Assembly (NCBI GenBank): GCA_030068075.1 | Contig: CM057835.1 | Coordinates: 19,865,957 to 19,929,956, forward strand | Length of the DNA stretch: 64,000 nt | Reading direction: 5' to 3' | Source: Paguma larvata | Lineage: Eukaryota; Chordata; Mammalia; Carnivora; Viverridae | Shown here: piece after piece, positions 25,670 through 36,426 of the stretch | Layout of the letters: every line of letters begins with the position of its first letter | Position numbering within the stretch: position 1 is the first letter of the stretch | Position numbers and translations under genes: made by a program | Notes under the pieces: model-generated | What the model saw: the letters and a program-made list of their open reading frames with translations, nothing else | Database searches by the model: none | Told to the model about the DNA's origin: nothing

Positions 25670-26120
25670 CAGAGGAGGGTCAGGAGAGCAAACAGAAGGC
25701 ACTCTGAGACTGAAAGCAAAGCAAACCTCTCTACACCATTTACAGAGTTTGATTCAAGGTAACTTACTAACAGCGGGGAATCAGGCCAAAAATGATCCAC
25801 GGCAACCTCAGAGTTATTCTCCAGCCCCATTCTCCACCGGGTCTGGCCCTTAATCCCCGGCTTTTATAGAGCGAGGGGCACGATGGGGCGGTCACAGGGT
25901 AGTTACCTCAAGTGGCGCCATCCGTGTGCAGCAGCCGATCTCTGCTAGTTATCTAAAGTGGAGCCTTCTGTGTGCCACTTGAGGGACGGTCAAGCTCCGA
26001 ACAAGCCTTCCCACATTCCAGTCAGGGTATACCTTCACTTCCCGGGAAGCGGAACACGTAGGGGAAGTCGCTGAACAGGCAAAAACAAGATGGAGGGCCA
26101 GAGATGGAGTCCGTGAGAGT
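25670..26120 (-). repeat. Putative 5' LTR of the old retrovirus
   Basis: The minus strand carries a TATA box (CTCTATAAAAGCC, about 25,865) preceded by about 250 bp of U3-like sequence and followed by about 190 bp ending TTTCTAACA, in front of a possible primer site (TTGGCAGGCCTGCC). The outer border is not defined and no matching second LTR is present in the window. Confidence 0.45.
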
Positions 26121-27006
26121 CGTCAGCAATAGTTCCAAAACCCAAAAGCTTTTGAAACTGCACAGTATCAGAGTGACTGGTTTAAATAGTATACTCTCTG
26201 AAAGGCTTCCCTAAATTAATTGTGGATGTCGTCATGGCACCGGGCTACCTATCAGAGCAGATTTTCAGTATAGATAAATGGGCTTTGGGGGAAAGAAAAT
26301 GCCCAATAGGAAGGACCTTTTCCAGTAAAGCTTCTAAAGTAGTTTATTACACTCTTTTTTGGCGAAGCGTATTTGAAACTTTAACATTTAATCCCACATA
26401 AAGCTACTTTGCATTTAAGAACAAATGATAGACTCACAAAAGTCTGTGTAGCAGCTGTTTTATGTTGAGAAGCTTCCCGACTAATTTAAAATGTGTCACC
26501 ATTGACCAAGGGCAGGGAATACATTTTCAAAATACTAATTAGACTTCTATATGGTTTCAATAATTGTTGAATACAGCATGAAAACTGGGTGATTACTTCC
26601 TTATTGACTATGCACACTTATTCTTTTCATAGTAGTTTGTAAATTTTTTGTTCAAGACATGCATTTTAACTTGTGAAGATATTTCCCATAACTGTTTACT
26701 ATTTTATTAAATTTTTTAAAACTAAAAGTCTAAAGCAAAACACAAGAATCTAAGAGCTCATTCACATCACTAGTTACAAGCCCAGAAATCTGATGATCTC
26801 AGATAACTTTAACTGCAATATCCTCTGCCCCGATATTTAACATGGGAAATTCGATGCTAAGATTTCTCCTTAAACATAAAAAAGCTATCCTTCCCATATT
26901 ACCAGACTGCATTCTCCATTATCTCTAAAGTTAAGGAAGTAAATAACAGTTCTTATTACAACCTAGCATGTCTTCTAGAGTACAAACCTTTTTAAAAAAC
27001 TTTTTA
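26121..27006. other. No gene or repeat recognised
   Basis: Unique-looking AT-rich sequence beside the old retrovirus. Confidence 0.5.
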
Positions 27007-27234
27007 GGGGCACTTGGGTGGCTCAGTCGGTTAAGCATCTGACTTCGGCTCAGGTCATGATCTCACGGTTCGTGAGTTCAAGCCCCACGTCAGGCTCTAT
27101 GCTGACTGCTTGGAGCCTGGAGCCTGCTTCCGATTCTGTGTCTCCCTCTCTCTCTCTCTCTGTTTCTCTCTTGCTCACACTCTCTCTCTCTCTCTGTCTC
27201 AAAAATAAGGATTAAAAAAAATAAAAAAAAAAAA
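27007..27234 (+). mobile_element. Feline SINE
   Basis: Full length with a long CT region and A-rich tail. Confidence 0.92.
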
Positions 27235-27512
27235 ACTTTTTTTAATGAGCAGTGAATTTATTTTAGGTCTTTTTTAAAAAGCTTTCTTGACTTTTATATC
27301 ACAAAGTTTAAATCCTATCAGGAGGTACATTTGAACCTAGTGAGTTTAGTCTTTCTTATTCATAAGCTTTTAAATCAAAAGTACGATAGAAATGACTTGG
27401 TTTAAGATTACACTGGGGGAAATGCATGCACACTTACTCCTCTGTGTTTGTTAACCTTATCTAGAGCTTTATATTTTTTCTAATATTTATATAATAACTT
27501 TCATCATTCTTT

Positions 27513-27693
27513 TTTTTTTCTTTTTTCTGTTAAAGAGAAGAAGAGATAAAGAGCAGGGAGGGGCAGAGGGAGAGACAGAATCCCAAGCAGGTTCTGTGCC
27601 ATCAGCCTGCTCAATCTCACAAACATGAGATCATGACCTGAGTCAAAGTCAAGAGTCACATGCTTAACTGACTGAGCCCCCCAGGCATCCCGG
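27513..27693 (-). mobile_element. Feline SINE
   Basis: Target duplication CTTTCATCATTCTT at about 27,498 and at 27,694-27,707; middle part deleted. Confidence 0.92.
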
Positions 27694-27772
27694 CTTTCAT
27701 CATTCTTGAATTGTATTACCAAATGATATTTGTGATATAAAAATATAAGTATTCTTTAAAGCCTCAAATTTT

Positions 27773-27969
27773 GGGGTGCCTGGGTGGCTCAGTCAGTTAA
27801 GCATCGGACTTCAGCTAAGATCGTGATCTTGCAGTTCACAGGTTCGAGCCCTGTGGTGATTCAAACTCTGCGATGACAGTTCAGAGCCTGGAGTTAGCTT
27901 CAGATCCTGTGTCTCCCTCTCTGTCTCCCTCTCTCTCTCAAAAGTAAATAAACATTAAAAAAATATAGA
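27773..27969 (+). mobile_element. Feline SINE
   Basis: Target duplication CTCAAATTTT (27763-27772, 27970-27979). Confidence 0.93.
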
Positions 27970-27979
27970 CTCAAATTTT

Positions 27980-28494
27980 TACATTTATTGGTGTCTGAAA
28001 AATAATACTAGTTGCCCATATATAACAATTCTGTAAGGAATGACCATATTTCTGTTCTTTCTTTTGTGGAGTCTAATTACTCAGTAAGGCCTCAAAGTCT
28101 ATGCTACTTTACATGAACTATTATTGACTGCAGCAACTCAACCTAGAATCATAGAGAACACTAAGTTGCTTTAGGAAAATAAAACAATGCTTTTAGAACT
28201 TTTAATGGTACACAAAAGACAAGCAGAAGTTCGAAGCTGGATACCGAGGCTTTAGTGCCCTGGGTAGAGGCTACAGGGCTGAGTCTTTCACTAGGAGACC
28301 CCCTTGTCTGGAATAGTCTTCCATTTTTGTAGAGTTTAGAGGTTGGGGGTGGAATGGGCAGGTTAACTAACTCTAAAGTCTTTCCCAGAATAAAACATGT
28401 ATGCTTTCAGTGAGTATTAAAAACTCAGAATATAAATAACGTTGAACAAGTCTTGCGATTCATAGCACATTACAAGCAATGTACCCTCAAAGTT
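27980..28494. other. No gene or repeat recognised
   Basis: Target sequence of the ERV-K type insertion; nothing else seen. Confidence 0.5.
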
Positions 28495-28500
28495 GTAGTG

Positions 28501-29565
28501 TGCCGAGTTTGACCTGCTGGAGGCCAGCTCCTTCTATCAGGGTTTCCGGCTGGTTCAGGGTTTCACCTGCGTGAGGCAACCTTTTTTCTAGGAGAAAAAA
28601 GACATGGAGACAGCCTCTTTTCTGCACCGCTCAAAGTTTAATTTTCTCTTAGGGTATGTATGCAGTTTTAGGCGTGAAGGAAACTTACAGTTTTACATTT
28701 TTTCATTACAGTTCAGAGAATGATCTCATCTATAGCCCCTTAGATTGTTCCCATGATTTACAGTAAAAATGTTCAAAAACAGTTCCGGTTGAAAGGTTGA
28801 AAACAGTTCATACGCAAGCAAAGTGTATCCAATGGGCACATCGAGGCACATAGTCTAAGACCACAATATACCCATTAGACACACCTCACCCAGCATGATA
28901 TGGGGTAAGAGAGCGAGTACAAAGTACAAAGCTGTTGCTTGTTAAGATTAATGGTTACATACAGTAAAGTTACACTTGAGAGATTATGAGAAAAACATCA
29001 TAATTATTCTAACATTTTCTTTCTGGAGTTTTCTATTCTAGTCCTGACCCTAATCCCCCTGCGACACTTTGCATTCTTTTTGGTTTAACATAGCACCAAC
29101 ATTTTCATTTCCTTCTGGGCCAAGGGTAACAGTCTTAGACCCGATTAGATCAAAGCCAACCTTTTCTATTGATAAAAACATAGCAGAAACATGTTCTTTT
29201 CTAACAGGATCAGAGGCAACAGAGATTTATTCCATCTCAAACTATTTCTATATCTGCTTGAAACCTTTTAAGATACCCCAAGCGAATTTATTAGGTATAT
29301 ATTATTTCCATGATAATCAACACATGGGCATCTCAAAGAATCCATAGTAGGTAGAAAGAGAAAAGAAGAAAAAGCAGCAGCATTTATTGGCTTGGGGAGA
29401 AGCTTGGAGCCATCCGGTTTCACTTCACCCTGAGCGTTGCATACAGGGACTTTTTCTTCGAGGTTATTAATGCTTCACGCTGAGCTTTGCAAACAGGGGC
29501 TTGAACCTCAGGTCTTACCCTGGGCTCTGCCATCAGGGCCTTGATCTTCTGGTCTCCAGCGTCTG
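28501..29565 (-). repeat. 3' LTR of the ERV-K type provirus
   Basis: About 1065 bp, aligned by eye with the 5' LTR along its whole length (shared segments include 'aggccagctcc', 'gggtttcac' and the 'gcaaacaggggctt' repeats). The inner end abuts a polypurine tract. The last bases are diverged (expected TG start reads CAGACG on the minus strand), so this border is good to a few bases only. It differs from the 5' LTR by many substitutions and small indels, which implies an insertion that is not recent. Confidence 0.85.
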
Positions 29566-29582
29566 CCCCCCTTTTTTTTTTT
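29566..29582 (-). promoter_or_regulatory. Polypurine tract of the provirus
   Basis: On the minus strand this reads A(11)G(6) and directly precedes the 3' LTR, the place where plus-strand DNA synthesis is primed in retroviruses. Confidence 0.8.
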
Positions 29583-30300
29583 AGAGCAAAGATTCTGAAC
29601 TCAGTAGAGAGAGATTTTATGCTTTGACTTAAGAGTCTGAAGATAACTGACAAAAGTAAAAGAACAATAATCAGGATTAAGACTGAAACTCCTATGTTAA
29701 TCATCATGGAAATAAAGGAGGAATGATGTACAAATCTAGATAGATTATTATATAAACTAGTAGCAACATCATCAGCATTAAATTCTTCTCGAGATTTATC
29801 AATATCAGTTATTTGTTGGTGCAATTTAGATAAGTCAAAACTTATGGGGCGCCTGAGTGGCTCAGTCGGTTGAGCGTCCCACTTCGGCTCAGGTCATGAT
29901 CTCGCAGTCTGTGAGTTCGAGCCCCGCGTCGGGCTCTGTGCTGACAGCTTGGAGCCTGGAGCCTACTTCACATTCTGTGTGTGTCTCTCTCTCTGCCCCT
30001 CCCCTACTCATGCTCTGTCTCTCTCTGTCTCAAAAATAAATAAACATTAAAAAAAATAATAAAAAAAACATATCAGAATGATTCCAAACCCCTAATATAT
30101 GTCTCTGTACTCTATCTCAAGAACGTTCAGTTTCATTAAAATGTTAAGGAGTAATACAAATCCATTTAAAATCAGAATGACATCTTAAAGAAAGCTGCAT
30201 TTTTAAGGTGAGTATTTCCTGTCCCATGGACAGAATAGCTTCTTCTAGAACTTCAACTTTACCATTTAATTTTCAATCAATGATTTCCTGAGTGGTTAAT
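29583..30300 (-). pseudogene. env: env remnant (transmembrane subunit end)
   Basis: Only the end of env is left. The frame from 29,824 encodes an ectodomain tail, then a membrane span (VSVLILIIVLLLLSVIF) and a short cytoplasmic tail. A full env gene would need roughly 1.5 kb more between the integrase end (about 30,430) and here, so most of the surface subunit is deleted. A SINE at 29,846-30,069 sits in the remnant. A basic reading frame overlapping the integrase end (30,622-30,311) may be the old env leader. Confidence 0.75.
29846..30069 (+). mobile_element. Feline SINE inside the env remnant
   Basis: Full-length copy with head GGGGCGCCTGAGTGGCTCAG, tRNA-like box B region (GAGTTCGAGCC), CT-rich stretch and A-rich tail. 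Flanks AAAACTTAT / AAAACATAT look like an imperfect target duplication. It inserted after the provirus. Confidence 0.9.
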
Positions 30301-30324
30301 GCTCAAGAAATCATTGATCGAAAA
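30270..30324. other. Imperfect 23-bp inverted repeat in the provirus
   Basis: Two 23-bp arms (30270-30292 and 30302-30324) with two mismatches and a 9-nt loop, at the junction where env is deleted. Confidence 0.9.
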
Positions 30325-30423
30325 CCAAATGACAAAACTGAGAGGAGCCGAGTAGTGACGAGAGTTTCTCACCGTCTGAAGATTCTCTCTTGAGAGTAAG
30401 GCATTTAAGTCCTAAAGTTATCT

Positions 30424-32295
30424 TTATTTTTTTTCTCCTTTTTGATTCAATGTCTCCTGTGGATTTTCTACTTGTTTTTGAAGTGCGGTGACATTTCGAA
30501 CGAGTCGATCTGGAATCCAGATGGAAGCTTGAGAGTTTTCTGGAAAGACACAAGCAAAACCTCTTCCAGATGTTAGTAAAACATCTGGACCCTCCCATTG
30601 TCCAGTCAGGACGTTTTTCCATTTTACCAAAGGCTTAGGAGTAATTTTTGTGTTCCAATGTTTCATCATAGCAGTTTCTCCTGAATCATTTATATTGAGA
30701 TGATTTAAGGGAAACATTACATGACTTAAAATGTGATGAGGAGAACTGTATTTAAATTCTGAATCCTTTAATTTCGTTATTTGATGTTTTTAAAGTTTGA
30801 TGGGCTCTTTTCACAATAGCCTGCCCTTGTGGGTTACAGGGAATTCCTGTAGAATGAGCTATCTGAAATGTTTCACAAAACTGTTTGAAACTTTTAGAAG
30901 TATAAGCAGGGCCATTGTCAGTTTTCAAGGCTTTAGGGATTCCCAAATAGGAAAAACAAATAAAGGGATGTTGAGAAACATCCTTAAAGGCTTCCCCTGT
31001 TCGTGCAGTGGCAATAATGACATGAGACTGGTAACCACAGTAACATGAACATAAGCTAATTTCCCAAAGGAACTAATATGCGTGACGTCCATTTGCCATA
31101 GCCCGTTTGGCTTTAATCCTCGAGGGTTAACTCCCCATACAGTGCTGTTTTGAAAAGTAGTCGGACAGGATTTGCAGTTTTTAACAATTTGACGAGATTG
31201 TTCTCTAGTAATGCCAAACTGTCATCTTAATGCCTTAGAGTTCTGATGATGTAAGGCATGAGATTTTATAGCCTGAGAGATATTATCTTCTTCTATTAAC
31301 AAAACCAATATTTGAGTAAGTTTGTCTGCCAGTTCATTCCCAAAGGTCAACGGTCCAGGTCAATGAGAGTAAATTTATCTGTTGATAAGTTGGTCTTTAC
31401 CTTTTGGATTAATCACTGTGGCTGCTATTCCACTAGATGATCCATCAGTAGAAACTTGCATGGCATCTGCAAGAGGCTCCAAAGACGTTAAAGTTGGAAA
31501 AATTATTTCACGCTTGTTAACAAACTGTAATATAGGGTCTTTGGCAAGTGATATTCTATTTGCCCTGTAAAGTTTAAGAGGGCAATTTGCCTATCCTCAA
31601 TTTCATATAATAAGGTCTCAAACTGGTGTTTGTTATAAGGAATAATTGTAGTCTCTGGTTCTTTGCCAAAAAAGTGCCTTACTCCTTTTTCTGCCTTTAG
31701 AAATTAAAGAGGCTACCAATAAAGGAGAAGACATCAGCACCTTTCTAGGCATAACAGGCAAATGTCACCATTCCCGAGGACTTTTTGCCACAAGCAAGAG
31801 GTGGGAGAGTGACAAGTGTTTAATATTATTAGTGACCCTGGCTCCTGATAATTTACTCTGTTTAATTGACTATTAATTATCGCTTGTTCAACTTCTTTTA
31901 AGGCCTCTTTAGCTTGTGGAGTAAGTTCTCTAGGAGATTTAGGGTTCCTGTCTCCATGCAGAGTATTAAAGAGAGGCATAAGCGGAGCAGTAGTCAACTT
32001 TAAAAATGGCCTCATCCAGTTTATATCTCCCAACAATTTTTGACAATCCTTTAAGGTCCGCAAGTGGTCAGTTCTTAACTTTAATGGTTGGTAAGTCACT
32101 GTTTCAGAGTTTAAAATCCTCCCAAGATAAGAATAAGGTGGAGACACTTGAATTTTTTCTGGGGCTACTTTAAGACCCCAATTTTGTAACTGGGTTACAG
32201 TCTCTTCCAATATTGTTTGTAATGTAGCTCTGTCTTTGTGAGCTAAAAGAATATCATCCATATAATGAATTAAATATAAATCTGGATACGTGTCT
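30424..32295 (-). pseudogene. pol: pol part 2: RT catalytic motif, RNase H, integrase
   Basis: After the inserted LTR the frame resumes with DLYLIHYMDDILLA; YMDD is the RT active site (about 32,255-32,266). RT thumb and connection follow (GDINWMRPFLKL). RNase H is marked by TDGSS near 31,445. Integrase has a zinc-binding HALHH...CKSC segment (about 31,270-31,165), the first catalytic Asp in LWQMDVTH (about 31,090), the second in TDNGPAY (about 30,910), and a C-terminal domain (VKWKNVLTGQWEGPDVLL...WIPDRLVR) ending near 30,430. The catalytic Glu expected in the NPQGQ-x-x-x-E-RAH motif is Lys here (AIVKRAH). Several frameshifts separate these blocks. Confidence 0.9.
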
Positions 32296-32301
32296 CTTAC
32301 C

Positions 32302-33135
32302 TGCCGGAGTCCGTCCTGAGAGAGACCAGCTCCTACTTCAGGAATTCTGGCTAGTCCAGGGTTCCCTATGTGAGGGCTGGTCTAGGACAAAAGACACGGA
32401 GACAGCCTCTTATCTGGACTGCTCGAAGTTTATTCTTCCTCCAGGGTTTTTATACATTTTTTCTAAGCACAGCAAGTATACATCTTGTAAAGATTGACAG
32501 GGTGAAATCAGTATATGAGGGTGAAAAACAGTTCACATGCAGCCATAGCATAACTAATGGGTACATTCTGGTAAATATCATGGGTTGAAAGGATAAGAAC
32601 AAAGTATACAGATATTAATTATAGGCTCTGGCTACAGTCAAAAGATTATGTGAAAAATATGTTTTTATCTAAAGTCACTCCCTAAGATAATATATTATCT
32701 ACTGACCCTTAATAATGTCCTAATCCAAAACCTACAGCAATTACCACATTCCTGAAGGTCAGGCAGCATTCTTCAAACATAAATTCAAAAATGAATATAC
32801 TTCTTAGATATACTAGCATCTATCTGAATGGATCTGATTTTCTTTTCATGACAATCAACGTTAAGAAATCATTATAAGCAAAATATACGTAAGAAACCGA
32901 AGCACAAAACTGATTTGGGGGGAGAAAGACCTAAAAGGCCCATCTTCACCTTGCAGCTCTGCAAACAAGGACTTATCTTCGAGGTTATTTTTACTTCACC
33001 CTGGGTCACAAGGGCTTGAACCTCAGTTCTTCCCCTCGCAGCCCTGCAAATGAGATCTTATCTTGGAGGCCATAAATGCTTCACCCGGGGTTACAGGGGC
33101 ATGGGCCTCAGGCCCTAATTAAACAGTCTCCTGCA
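32302..33135 (-). mobile_element. Solo LTR of the same family inserted in pol
   Basis: 834 bp, same orientation as the host provirus. It starts TGCCGGAGTCC and ends CTCCTGCA on the plus strand. The sequence CTTACC occurs on both sides (32296-32301 and 33136-33141), a perfect 6-bp target duplication. It has the LTR TATA box (minus strand, about 32,447) and AATAAA (about 32,430), and its own version of the 'gcaaacaaggactt' repeats. No internal retroviral sequence is left, so it arose by LTR-LTR recombination after insertion. Confidence 0.92.
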
Positions 33136-33141
33136 CTTACC

Positions 33142-33644
33142 GATTGTAAAGCCATATCCACGAACTTTTGGCGCAAAGTAGGGCTATTTTTCATCCCCTG
33201 AGGCAACACCTTCCATTGATATCTTTGAAAAAGCTGTTTTAAATTTTCTGGAGGCAGGCTGAAAGCAAATCTTTTACAATCCTGTTTACTCAGAGGAATA
33301 GTAAAGAAACAGTCCTGCAAGTCTACAACTATAATACTGTAGCCTTCAGGATCAGCACTGGGGGACAGCGATCCTGGCTGTAAAGAGCCCGTATCTTCCA
33401 TAGTAGCATTGATTGCTCTCAAGTCCTGAAGTAATCTCCATTTCCCTGATTCCCTTTTTATAACAAATATTGGAGTATTCCAAGGACTATTTGAGAGCTC
33501 TATGTGTCCCAACTTTAATTGTTCTTGAATTAAATCTTTTGCTGTCTGCGGTTTTTCTGAGTTTCAAGGCCATTGTTCCACCCATACAGGGTTGTCTGAT
33601 TTCCATATTAATAGGGTCGGGAGCTATAGGAGCAATGGCCACAT
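33142..33644 (-). pseudogene. pol: pol part 1: reverse transcriptase N-terminal half
   Basis: The frame 33,512-33,142 encodes the fingers and palm of reverse transcriptase, with [21 protein letters not shown], catalytic motif A ([13 protein letters not shown]) and [12 protein letters not shown]. It stops at an inserted solo LTR, and the rest of the gene resumes at 32,295. At least one in-frame stop lies upstream (near 33,560). Confidence 0.9.
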
Positions 33645-34600
33645 TTATAAATTTTGTTCCTGCTCACTATAACCTATCCCTCGTCTGTCAGTATTTTTGA
33701 CTGTTTCTATTGGCTCTCTTATTCCCTGGCCATCCTTTCCTAATCTTTTAAAAGGATCATATTTCATTTGCAACATCTGACCTGTGACTCTCTCTTCGGG
33801 GCTGTGTAGTAAAATTCCCATTTGAGACAAAACATCCCTTCCCCAAAGAGTAAAGGGTATCAAGGGGACAATATAAGGTGTAAAATTTCCCTCATTATTG
33901 ACATCTTTCCAGGTTAGCACCTGTGAACCTCTGGCCACAGAGGAAGCAACACCTAAACCCACCAAGGAAGTAGGTGCCTGCTGCCTAGGCCAGGAACTGG
34001 CCCAATCTTTTCCACTGCACCTGTGTCTATTAATCCTTTAATTTCCTTTCCCTGTATTTTTAAAGTTTTAAAGGGGTGATGATTTGATATCTCCTGAACC
34101 CAGAAGGCTAAGTCACTGGATCCAAATCCTCCCTTGCCTCTAGGGAGGTCAGATTTAGGAGAAGAAGAGTGTCAATGACACTCTGCCCCAAGGAATAATA
34201 AGGTAAAAGTATTAACTGAGAGAATTCTTTGCCCTTTAAATACTTGTTGAGTCGTAGTTGGTGGACTTATCATAATTTTTAATTCTCCCTCATAGTCTGA
34301 ATCTATAACTCCAGGAATGATAGATATCCCTTGTAGGGAAGACAAACTTCGTCCTAATATTAGTCCAACGACCCCTTCAGGTAAAGGGCCTTTGATCCCT
34401 CTAGGGATAATTATTGGAGACATGTCTGGAGTTAATATTGTTGAGGTGGTGGAGCCGAGGTCCAGTCCTGTACTCCCTGGGGTTGCTCTGAGGAGTTCTG
34501 AGATGGGACGAAGAGTATGAATGGATTCATGGTCGACACCCCTATTGTTGTCTGGGGCCGAGGTGCTGGTCCCCTTGTTGAAGTTTCCCGAATTCCCTGT
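33645..34600 (-). pseudogene. pro: pro region: dUTPase, protease and G-patch (broken)
   Basis: In betaretroviruses this frame follows gag by frameshifting and cuts the polyproteins. The dUTPase part is at about 34,423-34,180, with GLILGRSLSSLQG and PGVIDSDYEGE resembling conserved dUTPase motifs. The protease active site LIDTGA is at about 34,030, but the frame shifts immediately after it, so the following protease sequence (KDWASSWPRQ) is in another frame. The C-terminal part (33,965-33,645) carries the protease end (PFTLWGRDVLSQMG) and a glycine-rich G-patch (GKDGQGIREPI...RRGIGY) as in MMTV-like viruses. Confidence 0.85.
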
Positions 34601-34601
34601 G

Positions 34602-36254
34602 TTATTTTTTTAAGGGATGGCCATCTTTATGAAATGTAGATTTACAGTCTGGCCCAATGAATTTCCTTTTCACATCGAGGACAAATGGCTTTTGGAAAAG
34701 GACTATTATTATTTGACACAATAGGGCCAATTTTAACATTTTTCTGATTCTGTACTTTGTTTGGACATCGTCTAAAGAAATGACCTGGCTGCTGACAAGT
34801 AAAACACAACCCGGAGCCTGGCTGACTTTCCCAGTTCCATATCCTTCCACGAACTGGCTATGTTTCTCTTTTAAAGCTGCTGCGATAGCCACACCTTGTA
34901 TAAAGGCTGGGCTAACATCAGCACAGAGCTTCACATAATCTGTAATATTCCCTGCATTTTTTATTGGTCTCCGCAGTGCCTGGTGGGTAGAATTAGCATT
35001 TTCAAAAGCCAGGTGTTTAACAAGGATCTCAGAAATTTCTTCATTATTAATTAAACGACCAACTGCCGTAACCAGTCGAGACACAAAGTCCTCGTACTTT
35101 TCATCTGGACCTTGTTTTACGTCACCGTCACCGAGGGAAGAAGTCTTTCCTTTGTCAGATGGCAAAGACCTCCAGGCTCCCACGGCTATCTTATTAACCT
35201 CCCTCAAGACCTCCAAAGGCATCTGTGATTGTTCATCAATTCGTGCAAAAGATCCTAAGCCTAAAAATATATCCTCATTAATGTCTCCATTACTATCAAA
35301 GCGCTTCGCCGCGGCCCTAGCTTCTTCCTCATATTCTGCTTTCCACAACAAATAATGACCTCCTGAAAGGCAGCTTTTGGCTACTTGAAGTCAATCATAG
35401 GGAGTCATCCAATGATCAGTCAGGGAATCAACTAAGGCCAAAGTATACGGAGCCAGTACACCATACTGAGCACAAGCTGCCTTAAGTTCTTTCAGTAACT
35501 TATAAGGGACGGGTGCCCATTAGGCTCACCAGCATTGGCATCCCTCTCACGGAGGGCATCAAAAGATACTGGAAAACAGAGTGAGAAGTCTATATCACCT
35601 TCCTCTAAGGCTTTCATCTTTGCCATTTGTAACCTAGAGCGAGACAATTTGTCAGGAGGAAGTTTATGACCCGTAGTAATCCTAGTAGGTCCGGGCGGCA
35701 AAATAGGCTTCTTTTTTGTAGTTTTTTTATTTTTTCCTTTGAGAGCTATATATAGAAGTTTCTAGTTTCCTTTCCCTCCACCTATTTTGTTTCTTCTTCT
35801 CCTAAATCTACCTGATTACCCTCATTCCCAAAGCCATCCTCATTATCATACGAGCCTTTCAACTGCACACCCATGGGAGCTGTGGGGGTTCTGGGTCTTG
35901 GTGACAGAAGAGTAGTCTCATCAGGCTCATGAATAGAATTTGCAAAGTGAGAATAAAACTTTGTCCCTTCACGAACCAGGTCTAAAGCATCCCTAATTAA
36001 ATTCCAAAGAGCGAAGGCATCAACTGGGACCTTTTCAGGCCCATGCCGGTGTAATAAGTTTTCAGTTGTTCTCCCATTCGCTCCCACGCTCGCACATTTA
36101 CCGTTCCCTCCTCTGGAAACCAAGGGCATTGTTCCTGTCCAAAATGCAGAACTCTGGCTCTCTGCGAGGAATTCACTTTTATTCCTCTTTGTCTTAGCAT
36201 ATGTACAACTATTTCTATAAACATTTTTCATTCCTTAGATTCTGTATTTCCCAT
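34602..36254 (-). pseudogene. gag: gag of the ERV-K type provirus (broken)
   Basis: Gag would form the virus core. The start ATG at 36,254 is followed by Gly and Asn, a myristoylation signal. An in-frame TGA sits at codon 9. The matrix region (about 36,224-35,780) then runs in two overlapping frames, with a frameshift near 36,050. A Pro-rich linker leads to the capsid (about 35,585-34,870), split by a frameshift near 35,500. The capsid contains the major homology region (QGPDEKYEDFVSRL, near 35,090). The nucleocapsid holds two zinc knuckles: the first (CFTCQQPGHFFRRC, about 34,755-34,796) lies out of frame with the long capsid frame, and the second (CPRCEKEIHWAR) is near 34,670. At least three lesions make it non-coding. 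Confidence 0.88.
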
Positions 36255-36405
36255 TGCTGAACTTAACCTCTATGGGTTCCACCTCGATTACCCGTGCCCT
36301 CCTAATTCTGCGCAGCGACAGAGGGGGCTGCAGGCACCCTGGCACGAGATCCTAACCAACCCCAAAACATACCTTATATCCTTATTTGCAGAGATTACAC
36401 ATCAC

Positions 36406-36424
36406 GTCCCTGTTCCGGGCGCCA
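36406..36424 (-). promoter_or_regulatory. Primer binding site, tRNA-Lys type
   Basis: The minus strand reads TGGCGCCCGGAACAGGGAC two bases inside the 5' LTR. This is the standard tRNA-Lys3 complement with one extra G. Lysine primers are typical of betaretroviruses and of ERV-K elements. Confidence 0.9.
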
Positions 36425-36426
36425 AC

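Larger units (their letters stand above)
22690..26120 (-). mobile_element. Old, decayed endogenous retrovirus
   Basis: Reverse transcriptase is recognisable in broken frames: motif A (FFYYVLDLANALCGIPL, about 23,260), the VLPQGY-type segment (LLQGYLHGPTICHRM, about 23,115) and a mutated YxDD box (SIEDVM, about 23,015). A thumb/connection remnant lies near 22,760. A gag-like remnant sits at about 25,300-24,850 (minus strand EGYSAEL-type acidic segment). A likely 5' LTR is at the high-coordinate end. RNase H, integrase, env and the 3' LTR are missing. The RT motifs suggest a class I or ERV-L-related element; I cannot decide which. Stops in every frame make it far older than the ERV-K type copy. 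Confidence 0.7.

Noticed and set aside
25419..25853. Several overlapping frames of 80-120 codons on both strands
   Set aside because: They lie in the gag/LTR boundary of the decayed retrovirus; all frames being open in part reflects GC-rich composition.
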